A stretch of DNA of 64,000 nt from contig JAKUPZ010000004.1 of assembly GCA_022449765.1 (NCBI GenBank), positions 52,851-116,850 of the forward strand, given 5' to 3'. A program made the position numbers and the translations under genes. A model generated the notes under the pieces. The model worked only from the letters and a program-made list of their open reading frames with translations, was not told where the DNA came from and did no database searches. The first letter of the stretch is position 1. Each line of letters begins with the position of its first letter. Shown piece after piece: positions 1 through 7,668 of the stretch. This DNA is from Dehalococcoidia bacterium (lineage in GTDB: Bacteria > Chloroflexota > Dehalococcoidia > Lucifugimonadales > Australimonadaceae).

Positions 1-471
1 TGTGCCTTGCGGAGTTGTTATTCTATAAGTTTGTGCAGTTTGCGTAATTTCTTCTATCTTCCCTGCCAATGCCATAACAAGGCGCCAATCAAAAAGTGAA
101 TGCGCTGTTGCAATTGCTTCAGGAGTGCGAATTCGATTGTTTACGCGTGTCAAAGATGCATGATTATTATCTGTTAAATAATTAAGTAGTAATACTCGAT
201 TGAAAGCACCATTAAGTATTAATTTGTCGGCTGCTAAAATTTCAGAAAACTCCCTAGATTGTAGTTGCTTTTCTGAATTAATAGGCTCTGTCCATAAGGA
301 GATTGGCTTTCCTCCTGCATTTGTAATTGCTTCTTCAATTAAATCAATGAGCGAGGAATCCATAGTCCCTCGCTCATTGATTAATAGAACATTTTCGCCT
401 TTTTGGACTGAAACACAGTGATTAACGAGATTGGAAACTCCGTTTAAAATCCTTGTCGTTTCATCTGCCAT
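1..471 (-). CDS. M29 aminopeptidase-like / NicX-like protein, N-terminal part
   Basis: Open reading frame of 157 codons that runs off the left edge of the window, so the C-terminal part is missing. It starts at an ATG (471) only 6 bases after the stop of the upstream amidohydrolase gene, with a GGGA element overlapping that stop. The visible N-terminus (MADETTRILNG, then VQKGENVLLINERG and an alternating sheet/helix pattern) resembles the N-terminal domain of M29 metallo-aminopeptidases. This fold family also includes 2,5-dihydroxypyridine 5,6-dioxygenase (NicX). The metal-binding residues of the family lie in the missing C-terminal part, so peptidase and ring-cleaving dioxygenase cannot be told apart. 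The operon with two amidohydrolases makes a catabolic role plausible (inference). Confidence 0.55.
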   Translation of the reverse strand, partial: MADETTRILNGVSNLVNHCVSVQKGENVLLINERGTMDSSLIDLIEEAITNAGGKPISLWTEPINSEKQLQSREFSEILAADKLILNGAFNRVLLLNYLTDNNHASLTRVNNRIRTPEAIATAHSLFDWRLVMALAGKIEEITQTAQTYRITTPQGT

Positions 472-477
472 AATTCC

Positions 478-1569
478 CTAACCTAGTCGATAGAAACGCT
501 CGGCGTTTCTATACAAAATCGCGGCCTTATCAGAAGAAGTAAGGTCAGGATTATCTCGAAGCTCACTAATTTCTTCTTTGCATGTTTGATGATTCACTTC
601 ATGCGGAAAGTCAGAAGAAAATAAAAATGGTTTATTCCCTGCTACTTTTACAGCAAAAGGAAGCGTCAGTTCATCACCTTCCACTCCTACAAAAATCCTG
701 TCTTCGTCTACATTCCGTAAAATGTAATCGGTAACAGATTCGCCTTTATTCATTTGCAGAAATCGGCGCTCAGGGTCATATTGAATATGGCTGTCCCATG
801 AACGCTGAAACCTTTCTAGGCAACCAACAAACCATGCTGCACCTGCCTCAAGGAAACCAAATCTGGCATTCGGATACTTATCCAATACTCCATTGAAGAC
901 AATACCGGCAAAGTTCACCATTTGCCCGAAGGGATGACCCAATGCGTTTACCGCAGCATACGGGCTCATATCATCAAGACCCATGTGGTCATGAACGCCG
1001 CCATGAATTCCTATTGCGCAACCTAACCTGTCAGCCTCTTCGTAGATAGGCCAGTATTTGGGGTCACCAAGATGGTTTTGCAATTGCAATGCACCGGTAC
1101 CTGGCAACATGGCTCCAGTGAAACCCAATTCTTCAACGATCCTTCTAAGTTCAATGACAGCCTCTGCAGGTTCTTGCAATGGAATAAGCCCCGCAGCTTG
1201 GAACCTTGAATCTTTACTTACGTATTCATCGTAGACCCAATTGTTGTACGCACGTGCAAGTTCTATGGCCCAATCCCGACTTACAACCCTACCAAAAGCC
1301 AGTCCATTCGATGTGTAAAGAACAGTTTTATCAACTCCGACATCTTGTAAAAAATCGACCCATCCTTCTCTACCAACCTGGGCAAATGCTCCTTCAGGTA
1401 AGAAATGCTTATTGGCTGCATGTAAATGGTCGTTTGGAGGAAAAGGACCTCTGGTCGTTACAAAACTTCTGTCTTTGTATTCATCAGGCATTCGATCCCA
1501 AATAGCCTGATGGTCTTCAACCAAATGACCATCCCCATCAATAACTCTTTCAATATTCTCGGTAGTCAT
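478..1569 (-). CDS. Amidohydrolase-2 family metal-dependent hydrolase/decarboxylase
   Basis: A 363-residue TIM-barrel protein of the amidohydrolase-2 family (Pfam PF04909, the ACMSD / hydroxybenzoate decarboxylase type). Visible landmarks are the N-terminal metal motif DGDGHLVE, in which the second His of the classical DxHxH is replaced by Glu as in a known subgroup, the mid-barrel IGIHGGVHD, and the C-terminal FSSDFPHE with the conserved Asp. Two ATGs stand in tandem. AAGGAG sits 4 bases before the first and 7 before the second, so I chose the second. It is closely similar along its whole length to the next gene upstream (1581-2687), indicating tandem duplication. Substrate unknown; decarboxylation or hydrolysis of an aromatic-derived acid is likely. 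Confidence 0.85.
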   Translation of the reverse strand: MTTENIERVIDGDGHLVEDHQAIWDRMPDEYKDRSFVTTRGPFPPNDHLHAANKHFLPEGAFAQVGREGWVDFLQDVGVDKTVLYTSNGLAFGRVVSRDWAIELARAYNNWVYDEYVSKDSRFQAAGLIPLQEPAEAVIELRRIVEELGFTGAMLPGTGALQLQNHLGDPKYWPIYEEADRLGCAIGIHGGVHDHMGLDDMSPYAAVNALGHPFGQMVNFAGIVFNGVLDKYPNARFGFLEAGAAWFVGCLERFQRSWDSHIQYDPERRFLQMNKGESVTDYILRNVDEDRIFVGVEGDELTLPFAVKVAGNKPFLFSSDFPHEVNHQTCKEEISELRDNPDLTSSDKAAILYRNAERFYRLG

Positions 1570-1580
1570 CATTTAGCTCC

Positions 1581-2687
1581 TTAATTCGTTGCTAGCTGGT
1601 AAAACCGCCCAGCGTTGCGATACATAATGGCTTCTTTATCTTCAGCTGAAAGCTCTGTGTTTTCACGTAATTCATTTATTTCTGCCTTGCAAGTATCTGC
1701 GTCTACTTCATGGGGATAATCAGAAGAAAATAAATAAGGTTTGTTGCCAGTGATCCTAACTGTTTCTGGAAGTGCTAGCTCATCACCTTCAACGCCAATA
1801 AATATCCTGTCTTCGTCTATATGCCTACAGATATAGTCAGAAACCTGTTCGCCTTTGCGAATATTTAAAAATCTACCTCGAGGATCATATTGAATATGGG
1901 ACGCCCATGAACCATTAAAGCGCTCCATGCAAGTAAGAAGCCAAGCTGCGCCTGCTTCCATAAAGCCAATTTTTACACCTGGGTATTTATCAAATACTCC
2001 GTTAAAAATGATCCCTGCGAACGCCACCATTTGGCTCATTGGATGCCCAAGAGCATTAATGGGTGCATATGGGCTCATATCGTCCATCAATAAGCCTTCG
2101 TGCGCGCCCCCATGAATACCTAATGCGCAGCCTAATTTTTCTGCTTCTTCATAGAGAGGCCAGAATTTACTGTCTCCTAAGTGGGGTTGCTGTGCTCCTG
2201 TAGAAGGAAGCATTGCTCCCACGAAGCCAAGATCTTTGACCATACGTCGAAGTTCTTCTACTGCTGCTGCAGGCTCTTGTAGAGGGAGTAAGCCCATAGC
2301 TTGAAACCTATCACCTCTGGATACATACGTGTCGTATACCCAATTGTTATATGCCCGTGCAAGTTCAGTGGCCCAGTCCCTGCTGACAATTTTTCCAAAT
2401 CCTAAACCGCCAGTTGTGTATAAAACGGTAGAATCAACTCCGACTTCATCCAGAAATTCTATCCAGCCATCAGGGCCGACATTAGCAAACGCCCCTGGCG
2501 GCGTAATATGACGGTTAGCTGAGTGCAAATGATCTATAGGAGGAAACGGATTGCGAGCACCTCTATCGCCAAAGCTTTTCCCTTTGTACTCTTCCGGCAT
2601 GTAAGCAACAATGGCATCGATATCCTCCATAATATGCCCATCACCGTCAATTATTCTCTCTAAGTCTATAGACTGCTTCGTAGTCAT
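1581..2687 (-). CDS. Amidohydrolase-2 family protein, tandem paralog
   Basis: A 368-residue paralog of the downstream gene and probably first gene of the minus-strand operon 2687 to 1. It has the same landmarks: DGDGHIMED near residue 15, LGIHGGAHE in mid-barrel and FSSDYPHEVD near the C-terminus. Residues such as GVEGDEL and SRDWATELARAYNNW match the paralog almost exactly, while the N-terminal loop carries an extra GDRGARN segment. A G-rich ribosome-binding site lies just before the ATG. The two copies may act on different substrates or form one oligomer; the sequence does not decide. The family (ACMSD-like) usually performs non-oxidative decarboxylation or hydrolysis with a catalytic metal. 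Confidence 0.85.
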   Translation of the reverse strand: MTTKQSIDLERIIDGDGHIMEDIDAIVAYMPEEYKGKSFGDRGARNPFPPIDHLHSANRHITPPGAFANVGPDGWIEFLDEVGVDSTVLYTTGGLGFGKIVSRDWATELARAYNNWVYDTYVSRGDRFQAMGLLPLQEPAAAVEELRRMVKDLGFVGAMLPSTGAQQPHLGDSKFWPLYEEAEKLGCALGIHGGAHEGLLMDDMSPYAPINALGHPMSQMVAFAGIIFNGVFDKYPGVKIGFMEAGAAWLLTCMERFNGSWASHIQYDPRGRFLNIRKGEQVSDYICRHIDEDRIFIGVEGDELALPETVRITGNKPYLFSSDYPHEVDADTCKAEINELRENTELSAEDKEAIMYRNAGRFYQLATN

Positions 2688-2763
2688 TTAGCCCCCCCTA
2701 TGTGTACTAATTTATGTACTCTTTTTGGTTGTGTGGAGCAATGTCGTTGTCCACATCATCCGT

Positions 2764-2769
2764 TATAAT
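2764..2769 (+). promoter_or_regulatory. Candidate -10 box for the bicupin gene
   Basis: A perfect TATAAT in the divergent intergenic region between the amidohydrolase operon and the bicupin gene, about 105 bases before its ATG. No good -35 is visible at 16-18 bases upstream. An inverted repeat TGTGGA...TCCACA just upstream (about 2732-2754) could be an operator. Call rests on the -10 match only. Confidence 0.35.
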
Positions 2770-2874
2770 GCGATTGTATGTCGCTGCTGAAGTGCTCGCA
2801 ACATTTTCAGCAATTGACCCAAGTAAGAATCATCTTCTAGACTCTGATCAAAGAAATAGCCCATAGGAGGGCAA

Positions 2875-4110
2875 ATGGTAACGAGAAATGCTGATTTAGC
2901 AAACTGGCAAGAGCCAGAAGGTATGAATAAAGCAGGTTTTGGCTTTTGGAAAACGCCAAAATCTCCTTATGATTTATTTATGGAAGCCCAAGGATTTGAA
3001 ATACATCGTGATATCGGAGTTAGAAGAATCCAAGATTTACCTCTCAAGCCGGTGAAAAGGCTTGGAGGGAATGGCGTAGCTATACAGTTACTGGGTACTG
3101 AGCATCTATGGGGAATGTATGTTATAGAAGTTCCTGCAGGAGGCGCTCTTCATCCTGAGAAGCATATGTATGACAAGATTGTATACGTTGCAGAGGGTAG
3201 GGGTTCAACAGAAGTTTGGCACGAAAGTAGCACTAAAAAGCAAACATTTGAATGGAGCGCAGGCTCTCTTTTTGGCATTCCTTTGAATGCTACTCACCGT
3301 ATAGTGAACGCTACTTCCAGTCCAGCATTACTACTATGTGGTACCACTGCACCTAACATAGTAAATCTTATTCGAGATCCTGAGTTCATATTCAATAATC
3401 CTTATGAATTCAAAAATTTATTTGATGCAGAAGATGACTACTTCAAACCTGTAGATGATGTTTTCGCTGACCCTGTCAGAGGTCTTGCGATGCGCAGAAC
3501 TAACGTAATACCTGATATCGTCAATTGTCATTTACCTCGTGATAACAGAAGGTCATTCAGTTATCGACGTGTAGAGCCTCATATGGCTGGCGCAAACATG
3601 TATATGAAAATTGGGCAGTATGAAACTGGTCAGTATTCAAAAGCACACAAACATTCTTCAGGTGCGATACTTGTATGCATTAAAGGAAAAGGTTATAGCG
3701 TGACATGGCCTAGTCAGCTTGGTGAGCACCCATTCGAAAGTGGACATGGTGACGAAGTTAGAAGGCAAGACTACGAACCTGTAGGTATGATTAGTGCAGC
3801 ACCGATGACAGGCGACTGGTTTCATCAGCACTTTGGGACATCACCAGGAGGAATCCGTTTCCTTATTTTTGATGGGCCTTACGGACCTGGAATAAAGCCA
3901 GGAAAAGCCCCGGGCTCTGATGCCAGAGATGGTGGAGCGCAAGATACTCGAGATGGAGGTAATGCCATTGCCTTCCCAGACCAAGATCCTGCTATCAGAA
4001 CAGAGTTTGAAAGAATGATTGGCCTAGAAGGATTGGAAAGCACTATGCCTGAATGGGCCTACACTGATTACGCACCCCCTCCAGGCGCTGCGGACGTTGG
4101 TGGCTTCTAG
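2875..4110 (+). CDS. Bicupin protein, gentisate 1,2-dioxygenase-like
   Basis: A 411-residue protein with two cupin domains. The N-terminal cupin (about residues 80-160) shows H93, H97 and H141. The C-terminal cupin (about 235-340) shows a better metal motif with H258-K-H260 followed by a glycine-rich IKGKGYSVTW, and a later WFHQHFG. This bicupin layout and length fit gentisate/salicylate-type ring-cleaving dioxygenases and related unassigned bicupins. The start is supported by GGAGGG 5 bases before the ATG. It is divergent from the amidohydrolase operon, and its transcript ends at a strong hairpin (4115-4154). The aromatic ring-cleavage role is an inference from fold and neighbours. Confidence 0.7.
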   Translation: MVTRNADLANWQEPEGMNKAGFGFWKTPKSPYDLFMEAQGFEIHRDIGVRRIQDLPLKPVKRLGGNGVAIQLLGTEHLWGMYVIEVPAGGALHPEKHMYDKIVYVAEGRGSTEVWHESSTKKQTFEWSAGSLFGIPLNATHRIVNATSSPALLLCGTTAPNIVNLIRDPEFIFNNPYEFKNLFDAEDDYFKPVDDVFADPVRGLAMRRTNVIPDIVNCHLPRDNRRSFSYRRVEPHMAGANMYMKIGQYETGQYSKAHKHSSGAILVCIKGKGYSVTWPSQLGEHPFESGHGDEVRRQDYEPVGMISAAPMTGDWFHQHFGTSPGGIRFLIFDGPYGPGIKPGKAPGSDARDGGAQDTRDGGNAIAFPDQDPAIRTEFERMIGLEGLESTMPEWAYTDYAPPPGAADVGGF

Positions 4111-4114
4111 AATG

Positions 4115-4154
4115 AATAATAAGAAGGGGCGCTTGTGCGCCCCTTCTTATTATT
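4115..4154. terminator. Bidirectional terminator hairpin
   Basis: A perfect 18-base-pair inverted repeat with loop TTGT: left arm 4115-4132, right arm 4137-4154. The inner stem is G/C-rich (GGGGCGC/GCGCCCC) and the outer arms are A/T-rich, giving an A-tract before and a T-rich tract after the core on either strand. It sits between two convergent genes (stops at 4110 and 4161), as expected for a shared intrinsic terminator. Confidence 0.9.
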
Positions 4155-4160
4155 ATCGTA

Positions 4161-5273
4161 TTAATCTCGTATATCTTGTAGAAACCACTCAGTAGGTAAT
4201 TCTCGTCCGAGTCCTTGCTGCCGAGCTTTTTCGTATACCATTCCACCAACAGCAGCAAATTGTAATCCCTGATTTCCACTGTTGAGGTACAGAGTTATAT
4301 CTTCAGGTGAAGTTCTTTGAATATTTCCACTAGCTAGATCATTGAAGGTAGGGGTGCTATCGTCACCACCTGCTCCCACTCGTGAACCAGCATGGCGTTG
4401 AGGTAATCGTTTTTTTTCTTCTTCAGTACCCCCAATATAATCCCCGTTGTTGTAACCTTCTCCCATATGTCTTGGGTCTTCATTACGAGGGCGGGAATGA
4501 GCAACGCCTTGCTTTACGATAATGTCCGCGCGCGAAAAAACTTCTTCATCTAATTCGCCTCTAACATCAGTAACATGCTGCCCTGACTGCAGCCATGCGC
4601 CCTTTAACGCAGGTTCCATAGCGTTTGTGCAAGCCGCCACAATATCAACTCCCTCTACTGCAGCTTCGGGGGTATCGACAGCTCTTACTTCTAGCTCTAA
4701 TTTCGCAGACATCTCTTCAGCGTAAAGCTCACGGTTCGCCTCCGTTGGACTGAATACTTTCACCTGCCTTATATCCCGTACTGCGGCAAAAGCCTCAAGG
4801 TAAGTACGTGCCATACCACCTGATCCCAACATTCCAACTGTTTGAGAATCTGGTCGGGAAAGGTACCTCACTCCCAATCCAGCTCCACCGCCAACACGCA
4901 TATGCTGCAAAATGCCGTCGTTAATTATCGCCAATGGCTCTCCATTTTTTGTACTAAATAAGAATATCAAACCACAATATAATCCAGGCTCTACAGAGTA
5001 TTTATCTTCTTTCCAGTATCCATGTTCATCGGTAGGCCAAAAGAGGATGTCTGATTTCATTCGGATTGCAAAGACACCAAGTTCTTTACTTGCCCCTTCC
5101 ATTGTGCCCCATCGGTAATAACCGTCTGTTCGTTCCGCAGGCATGTACAAATCAATCCTCGGCCTATGAACTGAGTCCCCAGTTGGTAATCCGCGAAATG
5201 CTCTATCCTGAGCATCTATACAATCAATCATAGGTAAAAGTTTTTCTACTTCAGCATTATTAATAAGTAACAT
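4161..5273 (-). CDS. Ornithine cyclodeaminase / mu-crystallin family protein
   Basis: A 370-residue protein of the OCD/mu-crystallin family (PF02423). It has the N-terminal substrate domain, then PLAIINDGILQHMRVGGGAG, then a Rossmann motif VGMLGSGGMARTYLEAF (about residues 145-160). The family includes ornithine cyclodeaminase, ketimine reductase and alanine/opine dehydrogenases that reduce or deaminate imino acids with NAD(P). AAAGGAG lies 6 bases before the ATG. The gene starts 11 bases after the stop of the Gfo/Idh/MocA gene, so the two are cotranscribed. Substrate unassigned. Confidence 0.85.
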   Translation of the reverse strand: MLLINNAEVEKLLPMIDCIDAQDRAFRGLPTGDSVHRPRIDLYMPAERTDGYYRWGTMEGASKELGVFAIRMKSDILFWPTDEHGYWKEDKYSVEPGLYCGLIFLFSTKNGEPLAIINDGILQHMRVGGGAGLGVRYLSRPDSQTVGMLGSGGMARTYLEAFAAVRDIRQVKVFSPTEANRELYAEEMSAKLELEVRAVDTPEAAVEGVDIVAACTNAMEPALKGAWLQSGQHVTDVRGELDEEVFSRADIIVKQGVAHSRPRNEDPRHMGEGYNNGDYIGGTEEEKKRLPQRHAGSRVGAGGDDSTPTFNDLASGNIQRTSPEDITLYLNSGNQGLQFAAVGGMVYEKARQQGLGRELPTEWFLQDIRD

Positions 5274-5284
5274 TCTCTACTCCT

Positions 5285-6493
5285 TTAATCTACCGTGGCA
5301 GTTTGGTGTTCTAGGAAAATTTCTTTACGTTGAATACCTGAGTTTTCTACTGCCAGTAATAATTCTAATGTCGCATTACCCCAAGAACCATCTGCAGGTA
5401 GAGGTCTGTCTGTCGTTATTGCGTCATAGAAAGTATTTATCCTGCCATCTCTACCGTCTTCGTACGTAATCAGAGGTATTTCAACTCTTTCTTTATCTCC
5501 ATACACTACTAGACCTTCAGGAGTCATTCTCACGTCACCATGGTCAAAACTGGCAACAAATGGGCCGCCCAAAATCCAGCCCGCTGATGAAGGACCGGGT
5601 TCTTCAAACATATCGCCTGAGCGATCAAGTCCATACCGTTCTGCTCGTGCAGCCAATTCTTCCCAATCGGCTCCATTTGATGATGCAAGCTCCTTACGTG
5701 CAGCTGCATGCTTTTCTGGGTTTGGGAAAATACCTTCTTTGCCAACACCATGAACCAATTCACGTGAGTCCCAATGGTCGTAACCACTATAAACAGCTGT
5801 CGCAAAAACTCCGTTCTCAAAATCCACATATGCTGCGTGCGCACCGGGTACCCGCCTTTCAGGGTCCCAAGTCGCTGCCGTACCTCGCACGCTACGAACT
5901 AATCCGCCCCCAATGGTTCTGATTATGTCGAATTGGTGCGGTCCCTGCCTCCAGAGAATACCTCCGCCAGGACCAGGCGTTAATTCTTCACCAGAGCGAG
6001 GTCTGTATAACCAATCTTGGTATCTCCAGTGATTGATCATTCGCAATTGGCCTAATTCTCCAGTGCAAACCATTTCTCGAATTCTAAGAATTCTTGGTTC
6101 AAAGCTATGCTTTACGTTCACTCCTAAAAGTACTCCGTGCTTTTCGGCAGAAGCTACTAGGGATAGTCCTTCTTCAACATCTACTGTCATTGGCTTCTCA
6201 ATAAGAACATGCTTTCCAAATGACATCGCAAGCTCACAATGAGTTGTATGCAGGTGATTTGGCGTGGCAATATACACTAAATTAATGCCGGGCTGGCTAC
6301 ATAATTTTTCAGCATCGGTAGTTACCATTGCGTTTGGAAAATCTTCTTGAAAACGACTTAATATCTCAGGGTCTAAGTCTGCAGCGCCTCGTATTTCGAA
6401 TTTCGGATTTATTGCAAATCTTGGGATCATAGCAACTGCAGCACCGCCCAAGCCAATGATTCCTACGCCAATTACTGTCTGATCAATTGTCAC
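5285..6493 (-). CDS. Gfo/Idh/MocA family oxidoreductase
   Basis: A 402-residue NAD(P)-dependent dehydrogenase. The N-terminal Rossmann fold shows GVGIIGLGGAAVAMIPRF, and the catalytic EKPM motif appears in VLIEKPMTVD (near residue 100). The C-terminal domain has GPGGGILWRQGPHQFDIIR. It starts with GTG, with GGAG 6 bases upstream. It is related to the two genes at 54837-57359. Members of this subgroup are sometimes annotated as phthalate 4,5-dihydrodiol dehydrogenase, which would fit the aromatic theme, but the substrate cannot be read from sequence. It sits in a minus-strand run with the VOC protein upstream and the OCD homolog downstream. Confidence 0.85.
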   Translation of the reverse strand: MTIDQTVIGVGIIGLGGAAVAMIPRFAINPKFEIRGAADLDPEILSRFQEDFPNAMVTTDAEKLCSQPGINLVYIATPNHLHTTHCELAMSFGKHVLIEKPMTVDVEEGLSLVASAEKHGVLLGVNVKHSFEPRILRIREMVCTGELGQLRMINHWRYQDWLYRPRSGEELTPGPGGGILWRQGPHQFDIIRTIGGGLVRSVRGTAATWDPERRVPGAHAAYVDFENGVFATAVYSGYDHWDSRELVHGVGKEGIFPNPEKHAAARKELASSNGADWEELAARAERYGLDRSGDMFEEPGPSSAGWILGGPFVASFDHGDVRMTPEGLVVYGDKERVEIPLITYEDGRDGRINTFYDAITTDRPLPADGSWGNATLELLLAVENSGIQRKEIFLEHQTATVD

Positions 6494-6515
6494 TCTATTC
6501 TCCAGTTATACAGGT

Positions 6516-7013
6516 TTATTTATTGTTTTTCGAAGTTACGTCTTGGATTTGTTTAAGAATCTGGGCATCATTTTGTTTGATGTCCAATGCGACTCGGAAT
6601 GGTTGAGGCCATGACACTGGATTCCCGGTCGCATCTTTAAGGCTATAGTAAATTTCAAGTCTATTTAATTCAGGGTCACGAAAATAAATACTTGCGGTGT
6701 TTCCGTGAGTAACAATTGAATCAATTGTTACTTCATCCGCAATAAATCTTTCATGAAACTGCCTCACTTCCTCTAAGCTATCAACATGGAATGAAATTTG
6801 CTGGATAATTTTCGCTTCTGCATCAGTATTTCGCCCTGCAGTTAAGAAAAGCTCGTGGTGTTCTAACTCTGGATTAGACGACAAAAAGACCATCTGCCTT
6901 TCATTACTATAATCAGTAACAGTCATTCCAAGTGTATTTTCATAAAAATCACGCATTACTCCGATATCATTACAAAACAACCCGACGTGTCCTAGTGAAG
7001 TTACTTTTGGCAT
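6516..7013 (-). CDS. VOC-fold protein, extradiol dioxygenase / glyoxalase-like
   Basis: A 165-residue single vicinal-oxygen-chelate module pair. The three metal ligands expected for the extradiol dioxygenase branch are all visible: H9 (LGHVGLF), H76 (ISFHVDS) and E120 (NRLEIYY). YFRDPELNRLEIYY is a typical VOC C-terminal signature. AAGGAG lies 5 bases before the ATG. The gene lies 22 bases upstream of the Gfo/Idh/MocA gene, in the same orientation. It could cleave a catechol-like ring or act as an isomerase/lyase; its short length resembles single-domain catechol dioxygenases. Confidence 0.8.
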   Translation of the reverse strand: MPKVTSLGHVGLFCNDIGVMRDFYENTLGMTVTDYSNERQMVFLSSNPELEHHELFLTAGRNTDAEAKIIQQISFHVDSLEEVRQFHERFIADEVTIDSIVTHGNTASIYFRDPELNRLEIYYSLKDATGNPVSWPQPFRVALDIKQNDAQILKQIQDVTSKNNK

Positions 7014-7042
7014 AGCTACTCCTTACACTTTTTCAGTTACTT

Positions 7043-7579
7043 TTAGTCCAAACTAGCCATTACATCTCTAGAGTCGAATCCCCCCTCCAAAATCCCAAAT
7101 ATCAAATCCCATTGGCCTTGTCGGTAAGTGAGGCAAGGCACTTGATGATTTCCGTCGGGACTTTTCCAGACGGTTCCAGGAAATACTAACGAAAATCTTT
7201 GGAATTCATCAGACAATTGATCTTGATGTTCTAAAGCGTATTCAGCTTGCCATTGGCCTAATAGTCCGTTCATTTCTAAAATCAGATTAACCATAGGGTC
7301 GCCAATAATATCTTCTGTCCCTTCTGCAAATGCATTAATCTGGAGTTCCTGAACAGAGAAATTAGTTGGCTCAAGCACATCTTTTATTAGTTCCCAACCG
7401 TCATTAGTTTTGTCGTTCTTCAAGGTTCCTGGAATTGTGGGATTCGACAATTCGTTAAGGATTTTTTTTAATCCTTCCGGGTTCTCTATCCATTTTTTTG
7501 CAGTGTCCTCATCCAGGTTCTCTGGAATTGACATGATCAATGAAGAAACAAAATTTGAGTACCAACCAGGGAAAGACAT
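7043..7579 (-). CDS. Protein of unknown function
   Basis: I do not recognise this 178-residue protein. I place the start at the ATG at 7579, which has TTGGAG 6 bases upstream. The longer frame begins with a TTG that is itself part of this ribosome-binding site. The N-terminal half has a helix-rich segment (PENLDEDTAKKWIENPEGL) and the C-terminal half has short aromatic/acidic motifs (PGTVWKSPDG, QGQWDLIFGILEGG). No signal peptide, membrane segment or metal motif is evident. It is first in the minus-strand run leading to the VOC and Gfo/Idh/MocA genes and is divergent from the GMC pair. Confidence 0.6.
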   Translation of the reverse strand: MSFPGWYSNFVSSLIMSIPENLDEDTAKKWIENPEGLKKILNELSNPTIPGTLKNDKTNDGWELIKDVLEPTNFSVQELQINAFAEGTEDIIGDPMVNLILEMNGLLGQWQAEYALEHQDQLSDEFQRFSLVFPGTVWKSPDGNHQVPCLTYRQGQWDLIFGILEGGFDSRDVMASLD

Positions 7580-7668
7580 TCTATGCTCCAATAAATTACT
7601 TATTTTTAATCAACAAGAGTATGCTTCAGCAAGATGAGAAATGCACGCTATTTATTGAGGTGTGAGTA

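Noticed and set aside
200..421. Plus-strand open frame of 73 codons at the left edge
   Set aside because: The minus strand here carries a continuous coding frame coupled to the upstream amidohydrolase; the plus-strand frame is its shadow.
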